Below, piece after piece: positions 17,128-25,670 of a stretch of 64,000 nucleotides of DNA. The notes beneath the pieces are model-generated. The model did no database searches, was not told the origin of the DNA, and saw only the letters and a program-made list of their open reading frames with translations. Each line of letters begins with the position of its first letter. Position 1 is the stretch's first letter. The DNA lies in the NCBI RefSeq assembly GCF_030658505.1, contig NZ_JAUTXR010000180.1, forward strand, positions 294,085-358,084, written 5' to 3'. Origin of the DNA: Stenotrophomonas raiganjensis (SeqCode). Lineage in GTDB: Bacteria; Pseudomonadota; Gammaproteobacteria; Xanthomonadales; Xanthomonadaceae. The position numbers and the translations under genes were made by a program.

Positions 17128-17799
17128 ATGACCGAGCTCCAACGCCCCACCCTGACCCTGCCCGCCGACGGCAAGCGCCTGCTGCTGCATTCGTGCTGCG
17201 CGCCCTGCTCCGGCGAAGTGATGGAGGCGATCACCGCCTCCGGGATCGACTACGCGATCTTCTTCTACAACCCCAACATCCACCCGGTGAAAGAATACGA
17301 GCTGCGCAAGCAGGAGAACATCCGCTTCGCCGAGCAGCATGGCATTCCCTTCATCGACTGCGACTACGACACCGACAACTGGTTCAGCCGTGCGCGCGGC
17401 ATGGAAAACGAGCCCGAGCGCGGCATCCGCTGCACGATGTGCTTCGACATGCGTTTCGAGCGCACCGCGCTGTACGCGCATGAACACGGCTACGACACCA
17501 TCAGCTCGTCGCTGGGCATCTCGCGCTGGAAGAACATGGCGCAGATCAATGACTGCGGCATCCGCGCCGCGTCGCGCTATGAAGGCCTGCAGTACTGGGA
17601 CTACAACTGGCGCAAGGGCGGCGGTGCCAGCCGCATGATCGAGATCAGCAAGCGCGAGCAGTTCTACCAGCAGGAATACTGCGGTTGCGTGTACTCGCTG
17701 CGCGATGCCAACCGCCACCGCCGCGAGAACGGCCGCGAGCGGATCAAGATCGGCCTGCTGTACTACGGGCAGGACGCTGAGGCGCCGCAGGGCGATTGA
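17128..17799 (+). CDS. queH: Epoxyqueuosine reductase QueH, B12-independent
   Basis: A 223-residue protein of the former DUF208 family. It reduces epoxyqueuosine to queuosine in tRNA, replacing the B12-dependent QueG. The conserved cysteines are all present: [10 protein letters not shown] (C23, C24, C27), RCTMCFD (C102, C105) and YCGCVY (C185, C187). In this family some bind a 4Fe-4S cluster. The middle block [10 protein letters not shown] is typical. ATG 17128 matches the family start; in-frame ATGs at 17113 and 17086 are alternatives. None has a strong ribosome site, which may reflect sequestration by the riboswitch leader. The gene is placed directly under a cobalamin riboswitch. Confidence 0.93.
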   Translation: MTELQRPTLTLPADGKRLLLHSCCAPCSGEVMEAITASGIDYAIFFYNPNIHPVKEYELRKQENIRFAEQHGIPFIDCDYDTDNWFSRARGMENEPERGIRCTMCFDMRFERTALYAHEHGYDTISSSLGISRWKNMAQINDCGIRAASRYEGLQYWDYNWRKGGGASRMIEISKREQFYQQEYCGCVYSLRDANRHRRENGRERIKIGLLYYGQDAEAPQGD

Positions 17800-17810
17800 C
17801 GTGCAGCCAG

Positions 17811-17840
17811 GGGGCGGCCACGCTGGTCGCCCCTTCTGTT
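17811..17840 (+). terminator. Possible terminator after queH
   Basis: GGGGCGGCCA (17811-17820) pairs with TGGTCGCCCC (17824-17833), with one G-U pair and a 3-nt loop, followed by TTCTGTT. The U-tract is weak. Confidence 0.45.
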
Positions 17841-17854
17841 GTAGTGGATCTGCC

Positions 17855-18481
17855 ATGACTGCCCTGCCCGCCGACGTCGCCCTGCTGGTGATCGACCTGC
17901 AGCCGGACTTCATGCCGGGCGGCGCGCTGGCCTGCGACCAGGGCGATGCGCTGGTGGCACCGCTTGCCGGCCTGCTGGCGCAGCGCCGCTACCGCACTGT
18001 CGTGGCGACACAGGACTGGCACCCGGCCAACCACGCCTCGTTCGCCAGCCAGCATCCCGGCAAGCGACCGTTCGAGACCATCCTGCTGCATGCGCAGCCA
18101 CAGACCCTGTGGCCTGACCATTGCGTGCAGGGCAGCGATGGCGCCGCACTGCACCCGGGCGTGGACTGGACCGCGGCCGACCTGATCCTGCGCAAGGGCA
18201 CCCGCCCACAGGTGGATTCATACAGCGCCTTCCGCGAGAACCACGGCCCCGATGGCGAGCGCCCGGCCACCGGCCTGGCCGGCTGGCTGCATGAGCGCCG
18301 CATCCGCGAAGTGCACGTGTGCGGCCTGGCACGCGACTACTGCGTGCTGTGGAGCGCACAGGACGCGGTGAAATCCGGCTTCCGGGTGAAGTTCCTGTGG
18401 GAGCTGACCAAACCGGTGACCGAGGCCAACGACGCGATGGTGCGCGAGGCGCTGGGCAAGGCGGGGATCGCGGTCACCTGA
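17855..18481 (+). CDS. pncA: Nicotinamidase
   Basis: A 208-residue isochorismatase-fold amidohydrolase that converts nicotinamide to nicotinate for the deamidating NAD salvage route. The catalytic triad is visible: Asp in VIDLQPDFMPGG, Lys in ILRKGT and Cys in GLARDYCV. The metal-site pattern DWHPANHASF is also present. Together with nadV it gives the cell two competing uses of nicotinamide. It may be co-transcribed with queH or separated from it by the weak hairpin upstream. Confidence 0.92.
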   Translation: MTALPADVALLVIDLQPDFMPGGALACDQGDALVAPLAGLLAQRRYRTVVATQDWHPANHASFASQHPGKRPFETILLHAQPQTLWPDHCVQGSDGAALHPGVDWTAADLILRKGTRPQVDSYSAFRENHGPDGERPATGLAGWLHERRIREVHVCGLARDYCVLWSAQDAVKSGFRVKFLWELTKPVTEANDAMVREALGKAGIAVT

Positions 18482-18489
18482 TGGGCGAC

Positions 18490-18551
18490 CGCCGGGCATG
18501 GCCCGGCGCTACCGGATCGCGCCCATGGGTAGCGCCGGGCCATGCCCGGCG
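18490..18551. repeat. SMAG REP dimer (inverted pair)
   Basis: Two GTAG-headed palindromes face away from each other: 18490-18512 (minus) and 18529-18551 (plus), core GCGCCGGGC(C)ATGCCCGGC. They lie between convergent pncA and purU, where such dimers often act as transcript ends. Confidence 0.88.
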
Positions 18552-18571
18552 GATACGGATCAGATGGAACG

Positions 18572-19423
18572 TTAGCGGAACACCACCGTGCGGTGCCCGT
18601 TGAGCAGGATGCGGTGCTCCACATGGCGGCGCACGGCGCGTGCCAGCACCAGCGATTCGGTATCGCTGCCCAGCCGCACCAGTTCGCGCGGTGCCATCGC
18701 GTGGTCCACGCGGGCTACGTCCTGTTCGATGATCGGGCCTTCGTCCAGATCCTCGGTGACGTAGTGGGCGGTGGCGCCGATGATCTTGACCCCGCGCGCG
18801 TGCGCCTGGTGGTACGGCTGCGCGCCCTTGAAGCTGGGCAGGAAGCTGTGGTGGATGTTGATCGCACGGCCGGCCAGCGCGCGGCAGAGCGTGGGCGACA
18901 GGATCTGCATGTAGCGCGCCAGCACCACCAGGTCGATGCGCTCGCGCTCGACCAGGTCGATGATCTGCTGCTCCTGCACCGCACGTGTATCGGCGGTCAC
19001 CGGCAGGTGGTGGAACGGGACCTGGTAGGACGCCGCCAGCGGGGCGAAGTCGGCGTGGTTGGAGGCCACCGCGGCGATGTCGACCTTCAACTGGCCGCTG
19101 TGGGCACGGAACAGCAGGTCGTTGAGGCAGTGCCCCTGTTTGCTGACCAGCACCAGCAGGCGTGCGCGGCGGCGGCCGTCATGTAGCTGCCAGTCCATGC
19201 CGAAACCGGCGGCGAGCGTGGCCATCGCGGCGTGCACGGTCTCCAGCGGCAGTCCGGCATCGCGGTCGAAATGCACGCGCAGGAAGAAGCGGCCGCTCTC
19301 CTCGTCGCCGAACTGCTGGGCGTCGAGAATGTTGCAGCCGTGGTCGAACAGCAGGCCGGATACGCGGTAGACGATGCCGGTACGGTCGGGACAGGACAGG
19401 GTGAGGATGGAATCGGGGCGCAT
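18572..19423 (-). CDS. purU: Formyltetrahydrofolate deformylase
   Basis: A 283-residue enzyme that hydrolyses 10-formyl-tetrahydrofolate to formate and tetrahydrofolate. An ACT domain lies at about residues 1-85 (SCPDRTGIVYRVSGLLF). The formyltransferase-type catalytic domain contains LARYMQIL, INIHHSFLPSFKGA and ATAHYVTEDLDEGPII, whose Asn, His and Asp line up with the purine formyltransferase catalytic triad. ATG 19423 fits the family start. Confidence 0.94.
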   Translation of the reverse strand: MRPDSILTLSCPDRTGIVYRVSGLLFDHGCNILDAQQFGDEESGRFFLRVHFDRDAGLPLETVHAAMATLAAGFGMDWQLHDGRRRARLLVLVSKQGHCLNDLLFRAHSGQLKVDIAAVASNHADFAPLAASYQVPFHHLPVTADTRAVQEQQIIDLVERERIDLVVLARYMQILSPTLCRALAGRAINIHHSFLPSFKGAQPYHQAHARGVKIIGATAHYVTEDLDEGPIIEQDVARVDHAMAPRELVRLGSDTESLVLARAVRRHVEHRILLNGHRTVVFR

Positions 19424-19537
19424 CGCCCGAGTGTAGGGCAGTGCCCTGCCCGGCGGATCGATGGTCACCGATGCAACCGACCTGCTTGGTTCAGTCCCAA
19501 GCGATACTTGGCCTTCCCCGTGGCAAGCTGGTCGGTC

Positions 19538-20449
19538 ATGAACCTGTTGCAACTGATCCGCAGCTTCACCCGCACCGCAGAGACCGGCAGCATTGCCGCC
19601 GCGGCCCGCATCCTTGGCATCAGCGCCACCGCAGTCGGCCAGAACATCAACCGGCTGGAGGCGCATCTGGGCGTACGGTTGCTGAACCGGAGTACACGCC
19701 AGCTGGCGCTCAGCGAGGCCGGCGCGCTGTACCTGGCGCAGGTGCGCCACATCGAAGCCGACCTCGCACGCGCGCAGGCGATGGTCACCTCCGGTGACAT
19801 CGAGCCGGCCGGACCGCTGCGCATCGCCAGCAGCAGCGCGTTCGGCCGCCACGTACTGGCGCCGTTGCTGCCGCCACTGCAGCAACGCTACCCGCAACTG
19901 CAGCTGGAACTGCGCCTGACCGACCGTGCCGTGCAACATGGCCCTGAAGCCGTAGATGCCAGCATCCGCATCGGCGCACAGCTGGAGGACGGCGTGGTCG
20001 CACGGCAGCTGGCGCGCGTACCGTTCGTGTTCTGCGCCTCGCCGGCCTACCTGAAGACGCACGGCACCCCACGGCAGCCGTCCGACCTGGGCGGCCATCG
20101 TGGGCTGCTGCACCGCTTCCCCACCGATGGCCGGCCATTGCGCTGGGGCCTGCTGAAGGACGGCCAGCGCGTGGACGCTGCGCTGCCGCCTAGCATGGTC
20201 TGCGATGACATCGATGCGTTGGCGACGCTGGCGGTGGCCGGTGCCGGCATCACTCGATTGGCTGCGTTCGTGGCCGAGCCCTACCTCCGCGATGGCCGCC
20301 TGCAGGCGGTATTCGGCGCCGACACCGCGTGGCGCCCTGAACCGATGGAGGTCTATTTCTGCGTCAGCGACCGCCGCGACTTCACCGCCAAGATCCGCGC
20401 GCTGTTCGAGCACCTGCAGGCCGGCATGGCGCCGGCCTGGCGGGTGTGA
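19538..20449 (+). CDS. LysR-family transcriptional regulator
   Basis: A 303-residue LysR protein: an N-terminal winged helix (ETGSIAAAARILGISATAVG, about residues 13-32) and a C-terminal effector-binding domain (LRIASSSAFGRHVLAPLLPP). It diverges from purU with a 115-bp gap and is convergent with an old yellow enzyme gene. The target is unknown; LysR proteins often control the divergent gene, but nothing here shows that for purU. Confidence 0.88.
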   Translation: MNLLQLIRSFTRTAETGSIAAAARILGISATAVGQNINRLEAHLGVRLLNRSTRQLALSEAGALYLAQVRHIEADLARAQAMVTSGDIEPAGPLRIASSSAFGRHVLAPLLPPLQQRYPQLQLELRLTDRAVQHGPEAVDASIRIGAQLEDGVVARQLARVPFVFCASPAYLKTHGTPRQPSDLGGHRGLLHRFPTDGRPLRWGLLKDGQRVDAALPPSMVCDDIDALATLAVAGAGITRLAAFVAEPYLRDGRLQAVFGADTAWRPEPMEVYFCVSDRRDFTAKIRALFEHLQAGMAPAWRV

Positions 20450-20452
20450 GCT

Positions 20453-21553
20453 TCAGCGCGCCTTGAACACGCCGCGCGCATCGCGCGGCTCGCAGCGCAG
20501 GTACTGCGGCGCCGGTTCCACGCTGTCGCGCAGTGCCGCAGCGGCGTGCCACGGCCAGCGCGGGTCGTAGAGGATGCCGCGTGCCAGCGCTACCGCATCG
20601 GCATGGCGATGGCGCAGGATCGATTCGGCCTGCTCCGGTTCGGTGATCATGCCCACCGCGATGACCGGCATGCGCACCTTGGCCTTGATCGCCGCTGCGA
20701 ACGGCACCTGGTAACCCGGGCCGACAGTGATCTTCTGGCGCTCGTCCAGGCCACCGCTGGAAACGTGCAGGAAGTTGCAGCCGCGCGCGTCCATCACCTG
20801 CGCCAGCGCCTCGCTCTGCACCAGGTCCCAGCCGCCGTCGACCCAGTCGCTGGCGGAGATGCGCACGCCCACAGCGACCTTGTCCGATACCGCCGCACGC
20901 ACGGCGTCGAATACTTCCACCAGCAGGCGCAGGCGGTTCGGCAGCGAGCCACCGTAGCCATCGGTGCGGCGATTGCTCAGCGGCGACAGGAACTGGTGCA
21001 GCAGGTAGCCATGCGCGGCATGCAGCTCGATCAGTTCGAAGCCCAGGCGCTCGGCACGCACCGCACTGGCGGCGAAGGCAGCGACGACTTCGGCAATGCC
21101 GGCCTCATCCAGTTCCTGCGGCGCCGGATCGGCGGCATGGAACGGCAGCGGCGACGGCGCCACCGTGGCCCAGCCACGGGCATCGTCAGCCGGCAGCTGT
21201 CCGCCGCCGTCCCACGGGCGCTTCACCGAGGCCTTGCGACCGGCGTGGCCGAGCTGGATGCCGAGCGGCATCGGCGACCAGCGGCGGACACTGGCCAGCA
21301 CCTGCGCCAGCGCGGCCTCGGTGCCGTCGTCCCACAGGCCCAGGTCGGCCCAGCTGATGCGGCCGCGCGGCTCGACCGCCGTGGCTTCCAGGATCAGCAG
21401 GCCGGCGCCGGACTGCGCCAGGTTGCCCAGGTGCATGGCGTGCCAGTCGCTGGCACGGCCGTCTTCGGCGGAGTACTGGCACATCGGCGCGATGACGATG
21501 CGGTTGGACAGGGTCAGGGGGCCGAACGAGATCGGCGAAAACAGCTGGGTCAC
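20453..21553 (-). CDS. Old yellow enzyme, YqjM/XenA-type NADH:flavin oxidoreductase
   Basis: A 366-residue FMN-dependent ene-reductase acting on alpha,beta-unsaturated carbonyls and similar electrophiles. C25 in PMCQYSAEDG, and H178 and H181 in ELHAAHGYLLHQF, are the residues that define the thermophilic-like/XenA class. HQFLSPLSNRRTDGYGGS is also conserved. I place the start at GTG 21553 because the homology begins at TQLFSPISFG. It lies convergent to the LysR gene and 95 bp downstream of the sirtuin gene. Confidence 0.9.
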   Translation of the reverse strand: MTQLFSPISFGPLTLSNRIVIAPMCQYSAEDGRASDWHAMHLGNLAQSGAGLLILEATAVEPRGRISWADLGLWDDGTEAALAQVLASVRRWSPMPLGIQLGHAGRKASVKRPWDGGGQLPADDARGWATVAPSPLPFHAADPAPQELDEAGIAEVVAAFAASAVRAERLGFELIELHAAHGYLLHQFLSPLSNRRTDGYGGSLPNRLRLLVEVFDAVRAAVSDKVAVGVRISASDWVDGGWDLVQSEALAQVMDARGCNFLHVSSGGLDERQKITVGPGYQVPFAAAIKAKVRMPVIAVGMITEPEQAESILRHRHADAVALARGILYDPRWPWHAAAALRDSVEPAPQYLRCEPRDARGVFKAR

Positions 21554-21648
21554 GGCGATGCGGGGGACAGGCGGATGGAGGGGGCGTATTGCACCGCCGC
21601 ACGGCCTGCGAATCAACCGCCTGGATGGATCGCTGTTTCGCGGGGGCG

Positions 21649-22455
21649 CTACCCGATAACGAGCCCGGCCAACGCTTCGGCGCAATCGCGCTCATCCTTG
21701 AACTGCAGCAGGTCGTCGGCGCGGGTCCGGCCACGGTTCAGCGCCGCCACCGGCAACCCTGCCTTCGCGGCCGCCTGCACGAAGCGGAAGCCGGAATAGA
21801 CCATCAGCGACGAGCCCACCACCAGCACGGCGTCGGCCTGCTGCAGGTGGTCGTGCACCGCCGCCACGCGTTCGCGCGGCACGTTTTCACCGAAGAACAC
21901 CACGTCCGGCTTCAGCAGGCCGCCGCAGGACGGGCAATCGGGCACTACGAAGCTGGAGAAATCGGTCTCCAGATCGGCATCACCATCGGGCGCGATGCCG
22001 GCCTCCAGCGCGTCCCAGCCGGGATTGGCGTCCAGCAGGCGCTGCTGGAAGTACTCGCGGCCGCTACGGCGCTCGCAGCCCATGCAGCGCACCCGGTCCA
22101 GGCGGCCATGCAGGTCGATCACGTTGCGGCTGCCGGCGCGCTGGTGCAGGCCGTCCACGTTCTGGGTCAGCAGCACCTGAAGCTTGCCCCGGCTTTCCAA
22201 TGCGGCCAGGGCCTGGTGGGTATCGTTGGGTCGGGCCAGGCCGAAGCGCGGCCAACCCAGCAGGCTGCGCGCCCAGTAGCGCTGGCGGGTGGCCGCCTCG
22301 CCCATGAACGCCTGGTAGGTCACCGGCGGCGTGCGTTTCCACTGGCCGTCGGTGTCGCGGTAATCGGGAATGCCCGAGGCGGTGCTGCAGCCGGCGCCGG
22401 TCAGCACGAACAGGCGCTGGGCGCGGTCGATGAAGTCGGTCAGCGGCGGGGTCAT
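21649..22455 (-). CDS. NAD-dependent protein deacylase, Sir2 family
   Basis: A 268-residue sirtuin. NAD-binding GAGCSTASGIPDYR is at residues 20-33, QNVD at 98-101, the catalytic histidine is H116 (DLHGRL), and the structural zinc cysteines are C124/C127 and C174/C177. The spacing and the GIPDYRDTDGQW start point to a class II (SIRT4-like) sirtuin. It removes acyl groups from lysines and releases nicotinamide, which the nadV and pncA genes in this window can recycle. Confidence 0.92.
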   Translation of the reverse strand: MTPPLTDFIDRAQRLFVLTGAGCSTASGIPDYRDTDGQWKRTPPVTYQAFMGEAATRQRYWARSLLGWPRFGLARPNDTHQALAALESRGKLQVLLTQNVDGLHQRAGSRNVIDLHGRLDRVRCMGCERRSGREYFQQRLLDANPGWDALEAGIAPDGDADLETDFSSFVVPDCPSCGGLLKPDVVFFGENVPRERVAAVHDHLQQADAVLVVGSSLMVYSGFRFVQAAAKAGLPVAALNRGRTRADDLLQFKDERDCAEALAGLVIG

Positions 22456-22507
22456 GGCTGCCAGATGGGGGCGCCGCAGCGCCCCTGCAAGCGCCAGCTG
22501 GGCCGGC

Positions 22508-22909
22508 TCAGCCGGCCGGCAGCGGCGGCACCGCGATCGGGTGGCCTTCCTCGTCCAGCGCGATCATCACGAAGTGGCCGCGGGTACACAGCTTGCGCTC
22601 GCCGCTGTGCAGGTCTTCGGCGACCAGCTCCACCTCGACCTTCATCGAGCTGCGACCGACTTCGACGATGCGGCCGATGGTTTCCACCATCTGGCCGATG
22701 CGGATCGGCAGCTTGAAATCGACCTGGTCACTGCGCGCGGTCACCACGGTACGGCGCGAGTAGCGGGCAGCGGCCAGGAAGGCGGCCTTGTCCATCCATG
22801 CCAGCGCCTGGCCACCGAACAGGGTGCCAAGGTGGTTGGTGTGATTGGGAAAGACGATTTCGGCCATGCGCACTTCGGTGGGCGGCACGGTCTCGGGGAT
22901 CGGGGTCAT
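22508..22909 (-). CDS. Acyl-CoA thioesterase, hotdog fold
   Basis: A 133-residue single-hotdog thioesterase of the YciA/ACOT kind. NHTNHLGTLFGGQALAWMD carries the conserved Asn/His/Gly-Gly segment with the catalytic Asp, and RSDQVDFKLPIRIGQMVE follows. It hydrolyses acyl-CoAs in the cytoplasm; chain-length preference cannot be read from sequence. It starts at ATG 22909 and may be transcribed with the sirtuin gene 52 bp downstream. Confidence 0.88.
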   Translation of the reverse strand: MTPIPETVPPTEVRMAEIVFPNHTNHLGTLFGGQALAWMDKAAFLAAARYSRRTVVTARSDQVDFKLPIRIGQMVETIGRIVEVGRSSMKVEVELVAEDLHSGERKLCTRGHFVMIALDEEGHPIAVPPLPAG

Positions 22910-23061
22910 GGGGGTGCTTCGGTGTGGGGTGCTGCGGATTCTAAGCGACCGGCGTGATGGCCATCGGAATGCACGTGCAACGGTCACCCGGCAGCGGTGC
23001 CTGCGCAGGCCGCGCCTGCGGCAGGCGTTACACTGCGCCACGCCCACTGCCAGGACCGCCC

Positions 23062-23697
23062 ATGCCCGCCACTTCCGACCTGCTGGCCTTTGCGCTGGTT
23101 TCACTGGCCATGGTGCTCACGCCCGGGCCGAACATGATCTACGTCATCTCGCGTTCGATCTGCCAGGGACCGATGGCCGGGCTGATCTCGCTGGGTGGGG
23201 TGGCGTTGGGCTTTGTCTTCTACATGCTGTGCGCGGCACTGGGCATCACCGCCCTGCTGATGACTGTGCCGTTCGCCTACGACGCGCTGCGCATCGGTGG
23301 CGCGCTGTACCTGCTGTACCTGGCCTGGCAGGCACTCAAGCCCGGCGGCCGTTCGCCGTTTGCAGTGCGTGACCTGCCGCAGGACAGCCCGCGCAAGTTG
23401 TTCACCATGGGCTTGCTGACCAATCTGCTGAACCCGAAAGTGGCGGTGATGTACCTGTCACTGCTGCCGCAGTTCCTGCATCCGGACGGCGAAGGCAGCG
23501 TGCTGATGCAGTCGATCGTGCTGGGTTCCACCCAGATCGCGGTGAGTGTGACCGTGAACGGCATCATCGCGCTGACCGCTGGCAGCATCGCCGGCTTCCT
23601 GGCCGCGCGCCCGACCTGGCAGGTGGTGCAGCGATGGCTGATGGGCACGGTACTGGCCGGGCTGGCGGTGCGGATGGTGGTGGAAGGGCGGCGGTAG
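23062..23697 (+). CDS. LysE/RhtB-family exporter
   Basis: A 211-residue inner-membrane protein with about six helices. The N-terminus carries the family mark LTPGPNMIYVISRSI, then GGVALGFVFYMLCAALG and LLTNLLNPKVAVMYLSLLPQF. These proteins export amino acids or related metabolites. ATG 23062 gives the normal length. The substrate is unknown. Confidence 0.87.
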   Translation: MPATSDLLAFALVSLAMVLTPGPNMIYVISRSICQGPMAGLISLGGVALGFVFYMLCAALGITALLMTVPFAYDALRIGGALYLLYLAWQALKPGGRSPFAVRDLPQDSPRKLFTMGLLTNLLNPKVAVMYLSLLPQFLHPDGEGSVLMQSIVLGSTQIAVSVTVNGIIALTAGSIAGFLAARPTWQVVQRWLMGTVLAGLAVRMVVEGRR

Positions 23698-23731
23698 CGG
23701 CCGGCGGGACGCTTGCCCCATCACTACGGAC

Positions 23732-24364
23732 TTACTCGGCCGACCAATGCATGTGGTCACCGATCAGGATTGCATCAAGCCTTCCTGATGAGCCGTACAC
23801 GAAGTCATAGTCGATTTGCTTGTACCAGCTTGTCGCCATGATTGAACTTCTGGAGATCCTGCTGCCAAGCAGCAGGTCGGATCTCACTGCCCAATGATGA
23901 GGCGGGTTCGCAGATACGTAGTGGACGGCATCGCTGTCCCTGATCACTCTGGTCAGTGACGTCAACCTGTTGCAGTGCTTCTCATTGTCGAAAAGGTGAC
24001 AGCTCACGATCAGGTCGCCGCTGATGAATCTAACCAGCTCCCCAAAGCGTTCAACATCCGTATCCAACCGGCGGATCTCGATGATCGGCATCCCGCCTTC
24101 ATCAAGCCCATGCTTCACCAGGCGCTTTGAGTTCAATTCCTTCGGCGTCGGCTCACGAAGCACGCGTCCGTTCGTCTTCAGAACGCTGGGAACAAGATGC
24201 TCATAGGGAACAAGCTCCAAGGCCTCGCCCACGGAGTACTTCCAATCAACGACCTTGTCCCTGCACGCCGAAAGTGCCGGTTCCATTGCCGCGACGAATG
24301 GATGGAATTCGTCCCTTAGCGCGGCAAGATGGCCATTCAGAAATTCGCTTTCGACGATCAACAT
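23732..24364 (-). CDS. Hypothetical protein, accessory gene downstream of nrdB
   Basis: I do not recognise this protein (210 residues from ATG 24364, where GGAG sits 6 bp upstream; ATG 24406 and TTG 24409 give up to 225). It is soluble and slightly acidic, with no signal peptide or membrane segment. Recognisable features are a run KTNGRVLREPTPKELNSKRL, an aromatic-rich C-terminus (WYKQIDYDFVYGS) and several His/Cys residues. Base composition and codon use are AT-richer than in the flanking LysE and nrdB genes, suggesting recent acquisition. It might be an effector or immunity protein, but nothing proves it. Confidence 0.6.
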   Translation of the reverse strand: MLIVESEFLNGHLAALRDEFHPFVAAMEPALSACRDKVVDWKYSVGEALELVPYEHLVPSVLKTNGRVLREPTPKELNSKRLVKHGLDEGGMPIIEIRRLDTDVERFGELVRFISGDLIVSCHLFDNEKHCNRLTSLTRVIRDSDAVHYVSANPPHHWAVRSDLLLGSRISRSSIMATSWYKQIDYDFVYGSSGRLDAILIGDHMHWSAE

Positions 24365-24524
24365 CCTGTACTCCAGCAGAGTCGACACGGGGCCATGATC
24401 GACCATCAATGCAGATTATGCCCTTGCGCGCTGTGCGCGTGGGTCGAGCACGGCGCGACTCTGCACTGGCCCGCGTGATAGGCCGGTCGGTGGCGCCGGA
24501 CCCTGCCCGGCGAGCGCGGCAAGC

Positions 24525-24554
24525 ACAAAAAACCCCGGCGCTGGCCGGGGTTTC
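24525..24554 (-). terminator. Rho-independent terminator of nrdB
   Basis: On the minus strand AAACCCCGGCC, loop AGC, GCCGGGGTTT are followed by a T-rich tail TTTTTTGTG. It lies 28 bp after the nrdB stop. Confidence 0.9.
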
Positions 24555-24581
24555 TCATTGCGACAGGCCTGACCGGTTCGA

Positions 24582-25604
24582 TCAGAAGTTCATGTCGAAG
24601 GCGACTTCGCCCTGCACGCCGACCTGGTAGGCCGAGACGCGGCGTTCGAAGAAGTTGGTCAGCTCCTGCACGTCCTGCAGCTCCATGAACGGCAGCGGGT
24701 TGCGCACGTTGTACTTCTTTTCCATGCCCAGCTTGGCGAAGTGCTGGTCGGCACAGTGCTGCAGGTACTGGCGCATGTCGCGGGTCGAGATGCCGGCCAC
24801 GCCGCCGGACAGCACGTCCTCGGCGAACTGCACTTCGCATTCGATGGCTTCGGCCAGCATGTCGTAGACCTGCTGCTTCATCTCGTCGTCGAACAGGTCC
24901 GGTTCTTCCTCACGCACCACGCGCACCGACTCGAAGGCGAACTCCATGTGCGCACTTTCGTCGCGGAACACCCAGTTGGTGCCCGAGGCCAGGCCCGGCA
25001 GCAGGCCGCGCGAACGGAAGTAGTACACGTAGGCGAACGCAGCGAAGAAGAACAGGCCTTCGATGCAGGCCGCGAAGCAGATCTGGTTGAGCAGGAACTG
25101 GCGGCGCTGTTCGCGGGTCTCGATACGGGTCAGGCTCTGGATCGAGTCGATCCACTTGAAGCAGAAATCGGCCTTCTTCTTGATCGAGTCGATGTTCTCC
25201 ACCGCCGAGAACGCCTTGGCGCGCTCTTCCGGGTCCGGCAGGTAGTTGTCGAGCAGGGTCAGGTAGAACTGCACGTGCAGCGCTTCTTCATACAGCTGGC
25301 GCGACAGGTACATGCGCGCTTCGGGCGCATTCAAGTGCTGGTACAGGTTCAGCACCAGGTTGTTGGACACGATCGAGTCGCCGGTGGCGAAGAACGCGAC
25401 CAGGCGGTGGATCAGGTGGCGCTCGCCCGGCGACATCTTGCTGTGCAGGTCGGTGATGTCGATCTGGAAGTTGATCTCTTCCACCGTCCAGGTGTTCTTG
25501 ATCGCATTCCGGTACATGTCATAGAACTGCGGGTAGCGCATCGGGCGCAGGGTCAGTTCAAAACCGGGATCGAGCAGCATCTGCTTGGGGGTGGTTGATG
25601 TCAT
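24582..25604 (-). CDS. nrdB: Ribonucleoside-diphosphate reductase subunit beta
   Basis: A 340-residue R2 subunit that holds the diiron-tyrosyl radical used by NrdA. Metal-ligand segments are present: ATGDSIVSN (Asp), LYEEALHVQFY (Glu, His, and the radical Tyr four residues after His), AACIEGLFFF (Glu) and RDESAHMEFAF (Glu, His). The C-terminus that docks on NrdA is intact. Normally it would directly follow nrdA; here two unrelated genes lie between. A terminator follows. Confidence 0.96.
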   Translation of the reverse strand: MTSTTPKQMLLDPGFELTLRPMRYPQFYDMYRNAIKNTWTVEEINFQIDITDLHSKMSPGERHLIHRLVAFFATGDSIVSNNLVLNLYQHLNAPEARMYLSRQLYEEALHVQFYLTLLDNYLPDPEERAKAFSAVENIDSIKKKADFCFKWIDSIQSLTRIETREQRRQFLLNQICFAACIEGLFFFAAFAYVYYFRSRGLLPGLASGTNWVFRDESAHMEFAFESVRVVREEEPDLFDDEMKQQVYDMLAEAIECEVQFAEDVLSGGVAGISTRDMRQYLQHCADQHFAKLGMEKKYNVRNPLPFMELQDVQELTNFFERRVSAYQVGVQGEVAFDMNF

Positions 25605-25625
25605 TTCTATATCTCGTCAATTTCT

Positions 25626-25646
25626 GCCGGGCCAAGGTGGCCCGGC
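25626..25646. other. Perfect hairpin between accessory gene and nrdB
   Basis: GCCGGGCCA and TGGCCCGGC, a 9-bp perfect stem with a 3-nt loop, lie 22 bp before the nrdB start. No U-tract follows in the minus direction. It could set nrdB expression relative to the upstream genes or be a remnant of the old nrdA-nrdB spacer. Confidence 0.5.
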
Positions 25647-25670
25647 GAATGGTCCAATACTAGTCGAAAA

